Shown in pieces: positions 27,070-37,529 of a DNA stretch of 64,000 nucleotides. A model generated the notes under the pieces. The model did no database searches and was not told the origin of the DNA. It saw nothing but the letters and a program-made list of their open reading frames with translations. A program made the position numbers and the translations under genes. The stretch covers positions 1,364,001-1,428,000 of the forward strand of contig CAKMXJ010000003.1 of the NCBI GenBank assembly GCA_928724745.1, in the 5' to 3' direction. The stretch is from Anthracocystis setariae (taxonomy: Eukaryota; Basidiomycota; Ustilaginomycetes; Ustilaginales; Ustilaginaceae). Position 1 is the first letter of the stretch; every line of letters starts with the position of its first letter.

Positions 27070-29755
27070 CGAAAATGAAAATGAAAAAGAAGAAAATCCA
27101 ATCGAGTCAGTAAGAGGTCAGTACAGCAGCGAACAGGCAAACGTCCCGAGCCTGTTGGAAGAAGCTGAAAATTGGGCGAGCGAAGAAATTTGATGATTGG
27201 TCTCCGGGCGCAAGCGGAGAGGCCTTGAGAAGAGAGAGAAAAGAGAAAAAAAAACCTCGAATCTCGACGCGACCGATTAGAACACGAAGGGCTCAGACCC
27301 ATTTTTTTTTTCAAGTTCTTTTTTTTTTGCCTGCTTTTCCGGCGTCCATTAGGCTAAGACGGGCGACCAGCTTTGATCCAACCGCAATGCGTCCAGATAC
27401 TGGCGAGGACGGAGGTGCACGTAAGAAACAGTTATGGAGCTGCAACGTGTCCGCCCGTGCAGCTGACATGGCGAGCGTGCCAATCACAACGAGATGAAAC
27501 TTGAAATGTTCCACCCTTGCTCGACTGTTGACCGACCGAACTGCGTGACTGGCTCGAGATATCTGCTCGTTGATCTCCATCTCTTACTTACAATCTTGGT
27601 TGAGATAAAGGCAGGAGGAAAGATCACTTGGCGCTTGAGTTCAGCAGGAGACAACGTGATAGTGATGAGGTAGGTCGGCGTCGCCTTGATGGAGACAGCC
27701 ACCTTTAAGTACTCTGCAGAGCGAGAAGACGAAGGCCGTCAATTCCTTCAATACGACCGAGCACTTTATATTTCACCTGCCGTTTATGGTAACCTGATGG
27801 TTTCCTTTTGGCCGGTGCGGTAATGTGACACGGGCTCGTTTTTTTCGCGGAATAGGCGGGCTCATCTGCTGTGTTGGTCTCTTTCAGGTGGCCCTTGGGC
27901 CGACAGGTCCAAGCAGTCTTGCATGGGCAACGCTGCTCGAAGCGTCCAGCTTCTTGGGTCGACAAGAAAGACAATATGGCAACTAGACAAGCGTGCTACG
28001 GAATGGAGGTGCGCTCTTCTTGAGGGGACAGGGCATAGGCAACACCGCTTCGGCATAGCTTTGCTCTGTTCTTTACCGGCTCTCAGAACTGCCTGTCCTG
28101 CCATTGTTCGGGATGATCAACGTGCCGTACATATGAGGCTTAAGTCACTTCGCTTCTCCTTCGCCTTTCTGCCCGACCAGGCCAACCTCGCGAGGTTCGC
28201 CCCGGCTTAAGCATGTTTAGCCCAGATGATCAAGGGTCAACCACAAACGAAAAAGCAATGTGACCTTCAGAGCTCTAACAGTTTGTTTGTGAGATTTAAC
28301 GAGAATTGGTGTTACATTCCAGGCGACCCGCCCCGAGTCGAGTCAAATTTCCTATATCGTACGAATGGCTCGACCGTCGCATGCACTGTCCCCAACAATT
28401 GTCACGCGCAGGCAACCAGTCACAAGAGGTAACCACCGGGGTTTCACTTGGCGGGGCTCATCCAAGGCTCCAAACTCTGCACTTGGCGAGTCAACGAAAC
28501 CCCCCATCAGGGACAACTAACATTCGCAAGGTAAATTCTCAGTGTGTTCCCCCGCCACGCTTGAAGCAATCCGAGCGCGGGCGAAAACGCGAAAACACCG
28601 GTGTTAAGCGACGCCAACGAGACGTCACCCAGACCAGAGTTGGTTCATATCATAGTTGTGAAACCGTTCGTTCAGTTGTATGAATGTGAAAAAAGTATGG
28701 ATCGACGCGCAACTTACGTTAGACGGTATCATCTCGAGGATCATCGTGGTGCGTGTGCGGATTGTCACCCGGAGAAACCCCAAGATCGCAATGGTGACAA
28801 GTTGGCAATTTGGTCCCGAGGCTCGTGACTGTAACGAGAAAGCTGCCAATGTCAGGTTCTTCAGGTGTGGTAGCGGCAGGTGCGAAAGTTCCCGCCTACT
28901 CATCGTGACAGGAGGTGCTGGGAGAAGGAGATGCTGTGGATGCTTTTGGTTTGTTAAGTTGGTGACACACGCTGGCTATGCACCACAGCTGGAAGGTGGC
29001 AAGGGTGTACGCGTGGGCGCAATGGAAAACCTCGGAAAGAAGTTTGTTGGGGCATAATCTGAAAACTGCCGGGTTTGTGCACCAGAGCAGTTTCGAACTA
29101 GTTTTCATCTCGAGTGGTTCTTTGGCCTCGCGTCAGATAGGGCAGACTTTTGACAAGGCCCCAGCGCTCGGGGCGTGCTTTAGGAGCCTCCGAAACCCCA
29201 GCTCAGGTTCTTCGTCGAACTTTGTCGGTGCGGACAATCATGCAGTTGGGCAGATGGTGGCGATGGCCGCTCGGAGGCAGCACTTTCCCAACCAAATTGC
29301 TGTCACTGAGTAATACATTGCTCGATCCAAAGCTGTCTGGACACGGCGCAGGACCCTACGCATTGACACAGCGAGCTCCCACCGCACTTGAGGCAACAAA
29401 TTTGGTCCCCCTACCAAGACACACCTCATCGTTCAAGCGAGCTGTGAAAACCATGATGTTGTCGTTGCCACTGCGCACGCAAACTCATCGCTAGGCTTGT
29501 ACTGGACAGCACCAATACAGAGCTGGGTGATCTTGGACCGATGCCTGCTTGTAGGCCTTTAATCCATTGCTGTGTACTCCTACGAAATTTTCCCTGTGCT
29601 CAGTACCCCAACTTTTTCCGCGTACCGGCCTGCTGCCGCAGATTTCTGCCCCGCCAAAACCTAGAGTTCCAGATACATATAAAGACCCACCTAGCTTCCG
29701 ACTTTTCCTTCTTGTCCTCCACCTGCCCCTGATCATTCATTCGCTCGTCGTAATC
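26920..29755. other. 2.8-kb divergent intergenic region, SHMT/OLE1
   Basis: This region separates two divergently transcribed metabolic genes. A run of 30 A (27038-27067; T on the SHMT strand) lies about 120 bp upstream of the SHMT start. Short A and T runs occur near 27250-27330. The middle (27400-29500) contains many small ORFs on both strands, none with recognisable homology. The OLE1-proximal end is pyrimidine-rich. A tRNA scan by eye (A and B box consensus) was negative. Confidence 0.55.
29677..29683 (+). promoter_or_regulatory. TATA-like element of OLE1
   Basis: ATATAAA lies 73 bp upstream of the chosen OLE1 ATG and is followed by a C/T-rich leader. The spacing is short but plausible for a fungal promoter. 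Confidence 0.35.
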
Positions 29756-31390
29756 ATGGCCGCAGAGCTCAAGCACAGATCTACAGCTGCTACCAAGGAT
29801 GCGCAGGCCGCTCCTAAGGAGGAGTTCGCCGATGCCAACATCCCTGATGACTACGTTTCTCGAGTGCTTGCCACTGAGAAGCCTCTTCCCCCCATCACAG
29901 TCAAGAACATCCTCAACGAGATGCAATGGGTTTCGTTCCTCGCCCTCACCATTCCACCTGTTCTCGCTGCGTACGGCCTGTTTACCACTAGTGCAAACAA
30001 GTACACCATCGCTTGGACTTTCGTCTACTACTTCCTCACTGGTCTCGGCATTACCGCCGGTTATCACCGCCTTTGGGCTCACCGTGCTTACAACGCTTCG
30101 ATTCCCCTGCAATACTTCCTCGCATGCATGGGTTCCGGTGCTGTTCAGGGCTCCATCCACTGGTGGGCCCGAGGCCACCGTGCTCACCACCGCTACACCG
30201 ACACCGACCTCGACCCTTACGGAGCTCACTTTGGCCTCTTCTGGTCCCATCTCGGCTGGATGTTGGTCAAGCCCCGTCGCAAGCCCGGTGTTGCTGACAT
30301 TTCCGACTTGCGCAAGAACCCTGTGATCAAGTTCCAGCACAAGTTCTACATCCCCATGCTGCTCATGTTCGGTATTGGCCTTCCTACACTGGTCGCTGGC
30401 CTCGGCTGGGGTGACTGGCGTGGAGGTTTCTTCTTCGCCGGTATGCTTCGTCTCTTTTTTGTCCACCACTCGACCTTCTGCGTCAACTCTCTTGCCCACT
30501 ACCTCGGCGAGGCTACCTTCGACAACAAGATGACTCCTCGTGACCACTTCTTTACCGCCCTCGTCACCGTCGGTGAAGGTTACCACAACTTCCACCACCA
30601 GTTCCCTATGGACTACCGTAATGCTGTTCAGTGGTACCAGTTTGACCCAACCAAGTGGTTCATTGCCACCGCTGCCAAGCTTGGTCTCGCGTCGCACCTC
30701 AAGACTTTCCCCGAAAACGAGGTCAAGAAGGGTCGCCTCGCGATGCAGCTTCAGAAAGCTCACGAGCTCAGCGAACAGCTCGAGTGGCCCAAGTCTTCGG
30801 CTCACCTGCCCGTCATCTCGTGGGACGACTTTGTTGAGGAGTCCAAGACCCGCCCCCTCATCGTTGTGCACGGCTTCATTCACGATGTCTCGTCGTTCCT
30901 CGACGAGCACCCGGGTGGACGCCACCTCCTCACTGGCAAGATTGGTAAGGATGCCACCACTGCTTTCCTTGGTGGCGTCTATGATCACTCGAATGCTGCT
31001 CACAACCTCCTCTCGATGATGCGAGTCGGTGTTCTCGACGGCGGTTACCAGCTTGCCAAGGATGAACTTGCCAAGGCTGAGCGCGAGAACCGCGCCACCG
31101 GTACTTCGGTCAACCGACCCGCCGGTGCTCCTCCTTCGCCCGTCACCTCGGACGACGAGGACTTTGCCGCTCCCGCCACCCCTACCGATGAGACTCCGAT
31201 GACCGCCACCAACACTGTTGCCGCTGCTTCCGAGCAGCTCCAAGCGCATCAGGCGGCTGAGGGTGGCAAGCCCATCAACTCGAAAGCTGCCGCCTACGTC
31301 ACTCCTGGTGAGGCCTACACCATCCTCAAGCGTGGTGAACTCAAGGCCAACGCTAAGGTTGATGGTACCAAGTTTGGTCGCTTCCTCTAA
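29756..31390 (+). CDS. OLE1: Acyl-CoA delta-9 desaturase with C-terminal cytochrome b5 domain (OLE1)
   Basis: A 544-aa stearoyl-CoA desaturase of the ER membrane, which introduces the Δ9 double bond into palmitoyl- and stearoyl-CoA. The three His boxes of the di-iron site are present: HRLWAH, HRAHHRYTD and HNFHHQFP, within four membrane segments. A C-terminal cytochrome b5 domain carries the heme motif HPGGRHLL, as in fungal Ole1, so electrons are delivered in cis. A Ser/Thr/Pro/Ala-rich tail of ~110 residues follows the b5 domain. I start at 29756 (MAAELKHRS), because the 63 codons upstream in frame encode leader-like sequence and the family begins near here. The strong C-ending codon bias fits a highly expressed gene. 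Confidence 0.96.
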   Translation: MAAELKHRSTAATKDAQAAPKEEFADANIPDDYVSRVLATEKPLPPITVKNILNEMQWVSFLALTIPPVLAAYGLFTTSANKYTIAWTFVYYFLTGLGITAGYHRLWAHRAYNASIPLQYFLACMGSGAVQGSIHWWARGHRAHHRYTDTDLDPYGAHFGLFWSHLGWMLVKPRRKPGVADISDLRKNPVIKFQHKFYIPMLLMFGIGLPTLVAGLGWGDWRGGFFFAGMLRLFFVHHSTFCVNSLAHYLGEATFDNKMTPRDHFFTALVTVGEGYHNFHHQFPMDYRNAVQWYQFDPTKWFIATAAKLGLASHLKTFPENEVKKGRLAMQLQKAHELSEQLEWPKSSAHLPVISWDDFVEESKTRPLIVVHGFIHDVSSFLDEHPGGRHLLTGKIGKDATTAFLGGVYDHSNAAHNLLSMMRVGVLDGGYQLAKDELAKAERENRATGTSVNRPAGAPPSPVTSDDEDFAAPATPTDETPMTATNTVAAASEQLQAHQAAEGGKPINSKAAAYVTPGEAYTILKRGELKANAKVDGTKFGRFL

Positions 31391-32028
31391 TCACCTTGTT
31401 TTCTCTGCAGCATTCAAAACCAATTCGCACTTTTCATGTCATCATTTCGGTTCGCAGAACCGTGTATATACCTAGCTTTGCCCATTCAGCACAAGCTCCA
31501 CCCAAAATTTCACCTCTAGATTGCACCACGAAATTTCTGCTGTTAGCTTGTTGGTTTGTGTTTGTTTGATCGTGAATTTGTCTTTTCTCCTCTTGATTTT
31601 TTCCCTCTGTGTTTGATCATGAGCTCGTCTTTCTCTCTTGAATGTGTGCTCACTTCAATTTCTACTCGGTTATTTGGTGTGTCTGTGTGTGTGCGGGGGG
31701 GGGATCTTTCTGTGACCCACCTCCACCTGAAGTGGGGGGGGGGATACCTTTTACTTGTGCTGGTATCTCAGCCTGGCAAGCAGGGGTCAATTGGATTGAT
31801 CGCGATTACTACGGAGTGGCACGAGAGGTAACGACAGACTACGATCGACAAAAAGAGTGTGGTGGTGGATGGGTCTTTCAAAATGATGACCGCGACCCTG
31901 AGCAAAGCCAATTGACGAGATTTCGAATTGGAAAACCAGTTTCCTACTCTTACCCTGTTCATGGCTGTGATGACGAGACTGCATGCGAAGACGAACGAAC
32001 GGAGAGATAGCTTAGCAAAGGAGCACAG
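31391..32028. other. Convergent 3' region with imperfect repeat and poly-G runs
   Basis: This region holds the 3' UTRs of OLE1 and the RAX1-like gene. Two imperfect copies of a T-rich ~35-bp unit (31562-31596 and 31609-31642, both with TGTTTGATC and CTCTTGA-type ends) lie here. Runs of G occur near 31697-31705 and 31734-31743. No gene recognised. Confidence 0.6.
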
Positions 32029-33228
32029 CTAGAGCCTGTGACCAGGTACGAAAACAAACAACACCGTCAGCAGCGTTGTGATCAGTGCGATCAACATCAG
32101 AACGCTTAACGACCTCTGCAGTAGCAACCTGTGCACATAAGGCTCCCGGATCTTGATCAATCTGAACGGCGTGGTCTCGCTCTGACGGAGCAGCACCAAG
32201 ATTGGGTCTAGCTCGTACTGATATGACATCAGCAGTAACACTGCTACAAAGAAGGGTAGGATAGCCCAGCATCTCTTGGCCCTACCAACATCCAGGAAGA
32301 TGAAGCTGAATCCTGTTGCGAGGGCCGCCCACAGAGCGAGCAGGCCGAGCGAGAGCCTCACCAACACAGAGATCGGAGTTAGGTTGCCAAAGGCCTTGGC
32401 TCGCAGGAAGCGAGGGAACACGTCGGCTTCCATTGTGCGGAAGACGTACTCCTTTTGCGCATGGAACATGTCCGGAATGCGCGCCAATGCTCGCTGCTGC
32501 TCTGCATCTTGTGGGTGAGGAAGGGTGGAGGACGAGATGGGAAAAGAGTTGATCCTGAGTGGGGGTGGGAGGTAAATCTCTTTCTCCGATCCTGGAAGTA
32601 GGTATCTGGCGTAGATGCGTTCGGCCGAAGCAATGAGATCGGTCCTTGTGATCGCAGCGGAGCGCGAGATTACAGTAGGCGCAACTGAGCCTCGTTTGGC
32701 GAGAATGCTCTTCCTCTCTGCCCTAGTCTGCTGAGCCAAATAATCCGGGTCACCAGGGAATCGAGGTGCTGTCAATGGCACACCGCCGAACCCTCCCGCC
32801 GGAGGGATGGGGCTCGGCGCGTTGGAAAGCTGCGAATAGATGCCTTCAGGGCTGTCGATCCTGCTTTGATGGTCCCAGCTTTCACCAGGACCTGTCCTTG
32901 CTTGTGTGTTCTGCTCGTTGATGCCGTTGATCTTGTTGTATATGCTACCGCGTTCGAGCGCTTCAGCGTAGTACTGGGGCCAATCCTCCTTTACCGACTT
33001 GCCCGACTTGCGCAGATCCTTGAAGTATGCCCTGCAAAGGTTTTCGTGCTGCTGAACATCGAGCCAGAAGTCAAGTGCGTCTTCGGCTGCTTCGCGCTGG
33101 AGGTATAGATAGAAGCAGTACAGATCAACGGGCGGGAGTGTGCGGCGCGCAAGCACTTCAGCAAGCGTTGGAAGACGCTGACGTGTGCGTGAGGATTGCA
33201 ACGACAGTGAACGATGCTTTTCGGACAT
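32029..33228 (-). CDS. RGS-domain membrane protein, RAX1-type bud-site/polarity factor
   Basis: The 399-aa protein begins with an RGS-like module (LPTLAEVLARRTLPPVDLYCF, AEDALDFWLDVQQHE, and later a second RGS half around RIYARYLLPGSEKEIYLPP). The module is split by a Ser/Pro-rich insert of ~80 residues. Three hydrophobic segments follow at about 291-315, 322-350 and 372-396, ending a few residues from the C-terminus. This split-RGS plus C-terminal membrane arrangement is that of fungal Rax1, which with Rax2 marks division sites for bipolar budding in yeast. The catalytic RGS function is not assured in this family. The start ATG (33228) precedes the conserved region by 20 residues. Confidence 0.82.
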   Translation of the reverse strand: MSEKHRSLSLQSSRTRQRLPTLAEVLARRTLPPVDLYCFYLYLQREAAEDALDFWLDVQQHENLCRAYFKDLRKSGKSVKEDWPQYYAEALERGSIYNKINGINEQNTQARTGPGESWDHQSRIDSPEGIYSQLSNAPSPIPPAGGFGGVPLTAPRFPGDPDYLAQQTRAERKSILAKRGSVAPTVISRSAAITRTDLIASAERIYARYLLPGSEKEIYLPPPLRINSFPISSSTLPHPQDAEQQRALARIPDMFHAQKEYVFRTMEADVFPRFLRAKAFGNLTPISVLVRLSLGLLALWAALATGFSFIFLDVGRAKRCWAILPFFVAVLLLMSYQYELDPILVLLRQSETTPFRLIKIREPYVHRLLLQRSLSVLMLIALITTLLTVLFVFVPGHRL

Positions 33229-33986
33229 GGCGACGGTCGAGAAGCTTGGTTGAGATCAGGAGAGCTTTAGTAACAGAGCATGGGGGGTGGATGTCGTTGG
33301 GGACTGCGAATTGCTGAAATGGCTGAGACCTTCAGAGGCTAGTAAGAACGCAGCGTGAGAGCACCGAAGCGCAGTAATGTTGTTGCTGTGGAGTCGAACG
33401 GGAGAGTATGTAGAGGATGTAGGGTAAGCAGGCGATCGACAAGGCAGTTTTGATGAAATACAACACTGTGCTGTGCAGAGTGTGTTGGTTTCCTGCAACA
33501 GCGCTCCGTGATTTTTGATTTAGGGGAGCCAAGCGATTAGTGGCAAGGATTGGCTACCGCGTCCTCGCCATGTGTTCTGTCTCTGCCAGCTGAAACACAC
33601 CCACCCACACACACTCCCACAAACAAGTGAGAAATTGAATTTCTTTAATTGCCATATGTGTTGATAGTGGGCGCATGGCCGCTAGCCGCGTTCTGACCAG
33701 CTTGGAATGCACTACGTGGTTGCACCACTGCATCAAGATCAAGCGGCGTGCCACCAACGCAGTCCGGTGGCTAGCTTACTGGGAAGAACAGCTTGTTTCC
33801 CGTCGGTCCTTGCTCCTTTCTCGACGAATCAAGTTACCCGGTTGTGCAGCAACCTTTCAGACCAATTGCTTTCGGATGTGATTGAATCATATAGTAGATG
33901 CGCTTGCAGTCTTACAATTGAGGGTGATGTAAGTGTAAATATCACGAAAGAAAGTCGCTTGAATGGTTCGGCTTCGACGCTCGAGC
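33229..33986. other. Intergenic region
   Basis: This 758-bp spacer holds the RAX1-like promoter and the 3' UTR of the upstream kinase. A CACACCCACCCACACACAC stretch lies near 33597. No gene seen. Confidence 0.5.
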
Positions 33987-36900
33987 TCAACGGGTCAAGG
34001 TGACAGGCGATGTTGCCAAGCCACTCACTTTCCCTTCGTTTTTGATGGTGCACGACGGGACGAGAGGCGCCCTGAGCCGCAGCCATCCAAGATGCCCTGT
34101 CCAGCCGCCAGAGCCTGCGAGGAAGCGATGTTGGCAAATCTGTTCTGCCGAGGGTCTCGCCTCAGGATCTAGCTCCAAACAGCGCGTGATGAGGTCGACA
34201 AAATCATCAATGCGTCCACCTCCGTCAGGTTCTGCGCCTTCCTTATTCTTGCATCGTGACCATGCTGGATCGAGCGGTGTCATATCTAGATCCTCGTCGG
34301 CCAGCTCCTGGTCTAAGTCCGCACCTCCGCCCCGTGCAATCATCACTCGCTCCTTGAGCGTTTGCGCTGCCCTCGTACCCGCTTCCAATCCTTGCACAGC
34401 TTCTTCGCCATTCCAGAACGGACATTCTCCGCAGAGAAGGACGAAGCCAACAACACCAAGCGCCCAGATGTCCTGTGCTTGGCCAGCATACTTTTCTCCT
34501 TGCAGGATCTCGGCCGCGGCATAGTCCAGAGTGCCACTGAACGTGTCGAAAAGCTTGCCCGGCCGGACGTGCGCGGCACTTCCAAAGTCGATGAGCTGGG
34601 CGTTGCCCTCGCCATCCAGAATCACATTCTCATCCTTGATGTCTCGATGAACGATGTTGTTGGCATGCAGGAACCAAAGCGCGTCGGCCACTTGACCGAA
34701 GATGCTGCGACACTGCGAGGCTGCAAGACCGTCCGGTGCGCTCTCGACGTAGTCGAATAAGTCTTGTCCGTGCCCGAAGCATGGCATTACCAAGTAGTAA
34801 AACTCGTAATCCTCGAAGAAGTCGAGCATCTTGCAAATGTTGGGATGCGAGTTGCTCGTTTCTATAGGTGCGGGGGCAGACAGCAAACCTGAAGCTTCTT
34901 CGTGCTCTGCATCCAGTCGCTTCTGCGCACGGTACTCCTCGAGAGTCTGAGGTCGTTTGGGGGCCCAAGGACGGGGCTTTGCTGGTGGCACATAGACGAT
35001 CCGCCTCAACTGATCCATCACATGGATTTCGACTGGGATGGGTCCCAGGACGCGATGTCGGCGCCAACAGTCAGCAAGAATCCGGCTCTTGATGATGTAC
35101 TTGATGACCACCTCGTCGCCCTGAGGACGTCCGTCTGTACCCTTCCTCCTAGCCTTCTTAACCAGACCGTAAGCACCGCGGCCGACGTCTGAAACGATCT
35201 CAAAGTCCGAGATACCCTTCTGTCCCTCGTAGTCCTGTGGGTAGAGCTGAGTTGCTCCTTGAACGTCTCCTGATACCGTTGGCCTTTTGCTGCGCGGTAA
35301 ACGAACTGTGATGCCCCGATCGATCGGCGGCTGCGACATACCGAATCCGCTGGCAGATAGACATACGGGCGTGTCGTCCCCCGAAGGAAGAGTCTTATGT
35401 GCAGGAGCAATGGGAGTAAGAGGCGTGGGATCCGCTCGTGGCAGGATCTGATCCACCTGCGGCGATACAGGCGAAAAGTCGTCCTCGTCTTCCTCGTGCA
35501 GGCTAGCTAGCTCGTCTCCCAAGACGGAGCCTGCCCTGCTAGCTGCGCGGCTGATCCCAAGTTGTTTGAGCTTTTCCAACACTTCAACACCCAGGTCATG
35601 GTCTTCCGAGTCGTCACTCTCGAGATCGCTGTCATCGCCAAGATCGCGTGAGGCGTCGAGGTCAGCTTTAGAGGAAGGCTGAAAACTCGTCATGCCAAGC
35701 CGGGTCGCTCGCTGAGCCGAGCCTGCGCTGATCCCTGTACCGCTACGGCTCCTTCGGCCCATCAATCCGACACCCTGACTCTCCAAATAGCGAGACCACT
35801 CTTCGGTCGTCGGTGTCCGTAGTACGCTAGTCGGACCAAGAATGACGGAGCCAGAAGGCGATCGCAGTGGTGCCGTCTTGGAACCTGAAGCAGTCTCGCC
35901 AGGCGACGTCAGAGGGTCTGTGGTGTCGCTACCGTAATAGCCAAGCACAGTATCGATGCGAGCCAGAGCGGCGTGAGACAGTGTATGCTCGGACTTTTGG
36001 CGGGCCGGGAGTGGCGGTCTAGGTACTGTGGCTTCAACCGTCTTGCTTGGCGGCTGCAGCGATGGTGAGGCGAGCGGCGAAGACTGCGAGCGATCCAGAG
36101 GCCGAGCTGACACGTGGGGAGAGCGCACAGGCACTGCCTCGGCGATGGCAGCAGCAGGTTGCAGGGAAGCAGAAGAGGTAGGGAAATCCCAGGACACAGG
36201 GGATGCCAATGCACCCGGTGAGGCCGGTTGCGAGTAGGCAAAGCTGGGCGCATGACGATGGGCCTCCAGAACACTGAAGGGGGCGTTCTCCCAGCCTGTC
36301 TGCTTTCGAGCCCTTTCGCGAGCAGCGGCTCTGCCTCCGTCTGCGTTGGCGAAAGTCATGGCCAGGCCGGGATGCATGGCCAGCTGCGACCTGGAGCGTA
36401 TCATGATCGCACCGGAGTGACGACGCGGAAGGAGGGGAGTGTAGATGGAAGTGGCGGTAGTTGAGAGCAGCTCCTCTGCACTAAGTTGTAGCCTCTCTTG
36501 CGGTGGCGGAGAACTGCATAGCTGGTGAGTCGGGCGTGATGGCGGTGACTTGCCTTGGGGAGGGTACAGCAACTGCGTTGCGGAGTCGTCCTCTGAAGTG
36601 TGTAGTGGTAATGTCCTTTGAGACAGTGCAGGCGGTGACGGCGATGTCGCAATGATGGAAGTGACCTCAACGGTCAAACCTCGATGCGAGGCTGCAGCGC
36701 CATGATCATGGTGTGAATCCGCACTCGTGGCGCTTGCGTCTCTGCCTCCTGCTTTGTCCCGTGTTGGGCTGGAGGGGGCTGTGACAGATGTAGAAGAGGA
36801 GGAAGAAGCGATGGTAGGTTCGGAATCGGACTTTGCGGCCAAAGGATCATGGATAGGCATGGGTGATTCGACGGGAGGAGCGGGAGTTAGCCGATCGAGC

Positions 36901-37529
36901 TCTCCCCTCGATAGCACTGATGTCATGCTGGATACACTTTCTGTCGAGTTGCGATTGGACAAAGACCGAAGAGAGAAAGCAGCAGCGGAAGAAGCGGTTG
37001 ATGTTCGCGAGGATGTCGGAGCATTTGAAGGGCCTGACGCATCAGCCGGCATTGTTGACTGCTCCGCATTTTGGGACAAGTAGGTTGCATCTCGCTCGGA
37101 ACCATGCCGGCTGGAGTCGCCAGTACTTTCATCTTCTTCTTCTTCTTCTTCGGCCTCCTCTTGGTATTTGGAAAGCGATGATCGGACAGAGTGATAGAGT
37201 GATGGTCTGCTCTCTTGGATATCTTGTCGAGAACATGGCGAGTTGTGCGGGAGAGCGGTGTGACTCCAGCTTCCTGAGCGCGTGACACCTCCGACACCTC
37301 CGAGCTTGGCGAGACTCATCGACTCGCTCCTTTGCGATGATGTTGAGGCGCGCTTGGCTCTTTCAAAGTATCCATCGTCACTATCTTCCTTGTCGGAATC
37401 ACTGCGGTCGTCTTCGCGGGTGTATGCAAACTTGCCAGTGGAAGAAGGAGGATGATCAATGTAGCTGGCACGCCGCAGCGACTCTGACGAGTTGAGCGCT
37501 GCGACGGATCGAATCTGTTCGAGCGGCAT
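33987..37529 (-). CDS. Serine/threonine kinase of the PAS-kinase (PSK/PASK) type
   Basis: The 1180-aa protein has ~780 residues of low-complexity Ser/Pro/Ala sequence with acidic patches, then a C-terminal kinase domain. Visible are the glycine loop VGRGAYGLVKKAR, the ATP-binding lysine in EVVIKYIIK (about residue 810), an insertion rich in Pro/Arg, the catalytic loop IVHRDIKDEN (about 958) and the metal motif IDFGSAA (about 983). FSGTLDYAA, then DIWALGVVGFVLLCGECPF follow. The FSGTLDYAAPE-like activation segment and WALGV block are characteristic of PAS kinases, which sense nutrient state and regulate glycogen and sugar use. The APE motif reads AAE here. I could not see a PAS domain in the N-terminus, though PAS is hard to spot by eye. 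The start ATG (37529) could have an upstream exon. Confidence 0.8.
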   Translation of the reverse strand: MPLEQIRSVAALNSSESLRRASYIDHPPSSTGKFAYTREDDRSDSDKEDSDDGYFERAKRASTSSQRSESMSLAKLGGVGGVTRSGSWSHTALPHNSPCSRQDIQESRPSLYHSVRSSLSKYQEEAEEEEEEDESTGDSSRHGSERDATYLSQNAEQSTMPADASGPSNAPTSSRTSTASSAAAFSLRSLSNRNSTESVSSMTSVLSRGELDRLTPAPPVESPMPIHDPLAAKSDSEPTIASSSSSTSVTAPSSPTRDKAGGRDASATSADSHHDHGAAASHRGLTVEVTSIIATSPSPPALSQRTLPLHTSEDDSATQLLYPPQGKSPPSRPTHQLCSSPPPQERLQLSAEELLSTTATSIYTPLLPRRHSGAIMIRSRSQLAMHPGLAMTFANADGGRAAARERARKQTGWENAPFSVLEAHRHAPSFAYSQPASPGALASPVSWDFPTSSASLQPAAAIAEAVPVRSPHVSARPLDRSQSSPLASPSLQPPSKTVEATVPRPPLPARQKSEHTLSHAALARIDTVLGYYGSDTTDPLTSPGETASGSKTAPLRSPSGSVILGPTSVLRTPTTEEWSRYLESQGVGLMGRRSRSGTGISAGSAQRATRLGMTSFQPSSKADLDASRDLGDDSDLESDDSEDHDLGVEVLEKLKQLGISRAASRAGSVLGDELASLHEEDEDDFSPVSPQVDQILPRADPTPLTPIAPAHKTLPSGDDTPVCLSASGFGMSQPPIDRGITVRLPRSKRPTVSGDVQGATQLYPQDYEGQKGISDFEIVSDVGRGAYGLVKKARRKGTDGRPQGDEVVIKYIIKSRILADCWRRHRVLGPIPVEIHVMDQLRRIVYVPPAKPRPWAPKRPQTLEEYRAQKRLDAEHEEASGLLSAPAPIETSNSHPNICKMLDFFEDYEFYYLVMPCFGHGQDLFDYVESAPDGLAASQCRSIFGQVADALWFLHANNIVHRDIKDENVILDGEGNAQLIDFGSAAHVRPGKLFDTFSGTLDYAAAEILQGEKYAGQAQDIWALGVVGFVLLCGECPFWNGEEAVQGLEAGTRAAQTLKERVMIARGGGADLDQELADEDLDMTPLDPAWSRCKNKEGAEPDGGGRIDDFVDLITRCLELDPEARPSAEQICQHRFLAGSGGWTGHLGWLRLRAPLVPSCTIKNEGKVSGLATSPVTLTR

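Noticed and set aside
28170..28210. tRNA B-box-like GAGGTTCGCCCCGG
   Set aside because: No matching A box or cloverleaf at the right distance on either strand.
29600..31249. 549-codon minus-strand ORF over OLE1
   Set aside because: Antisense shadow of OLE1 for the same reason; no domain of its own.
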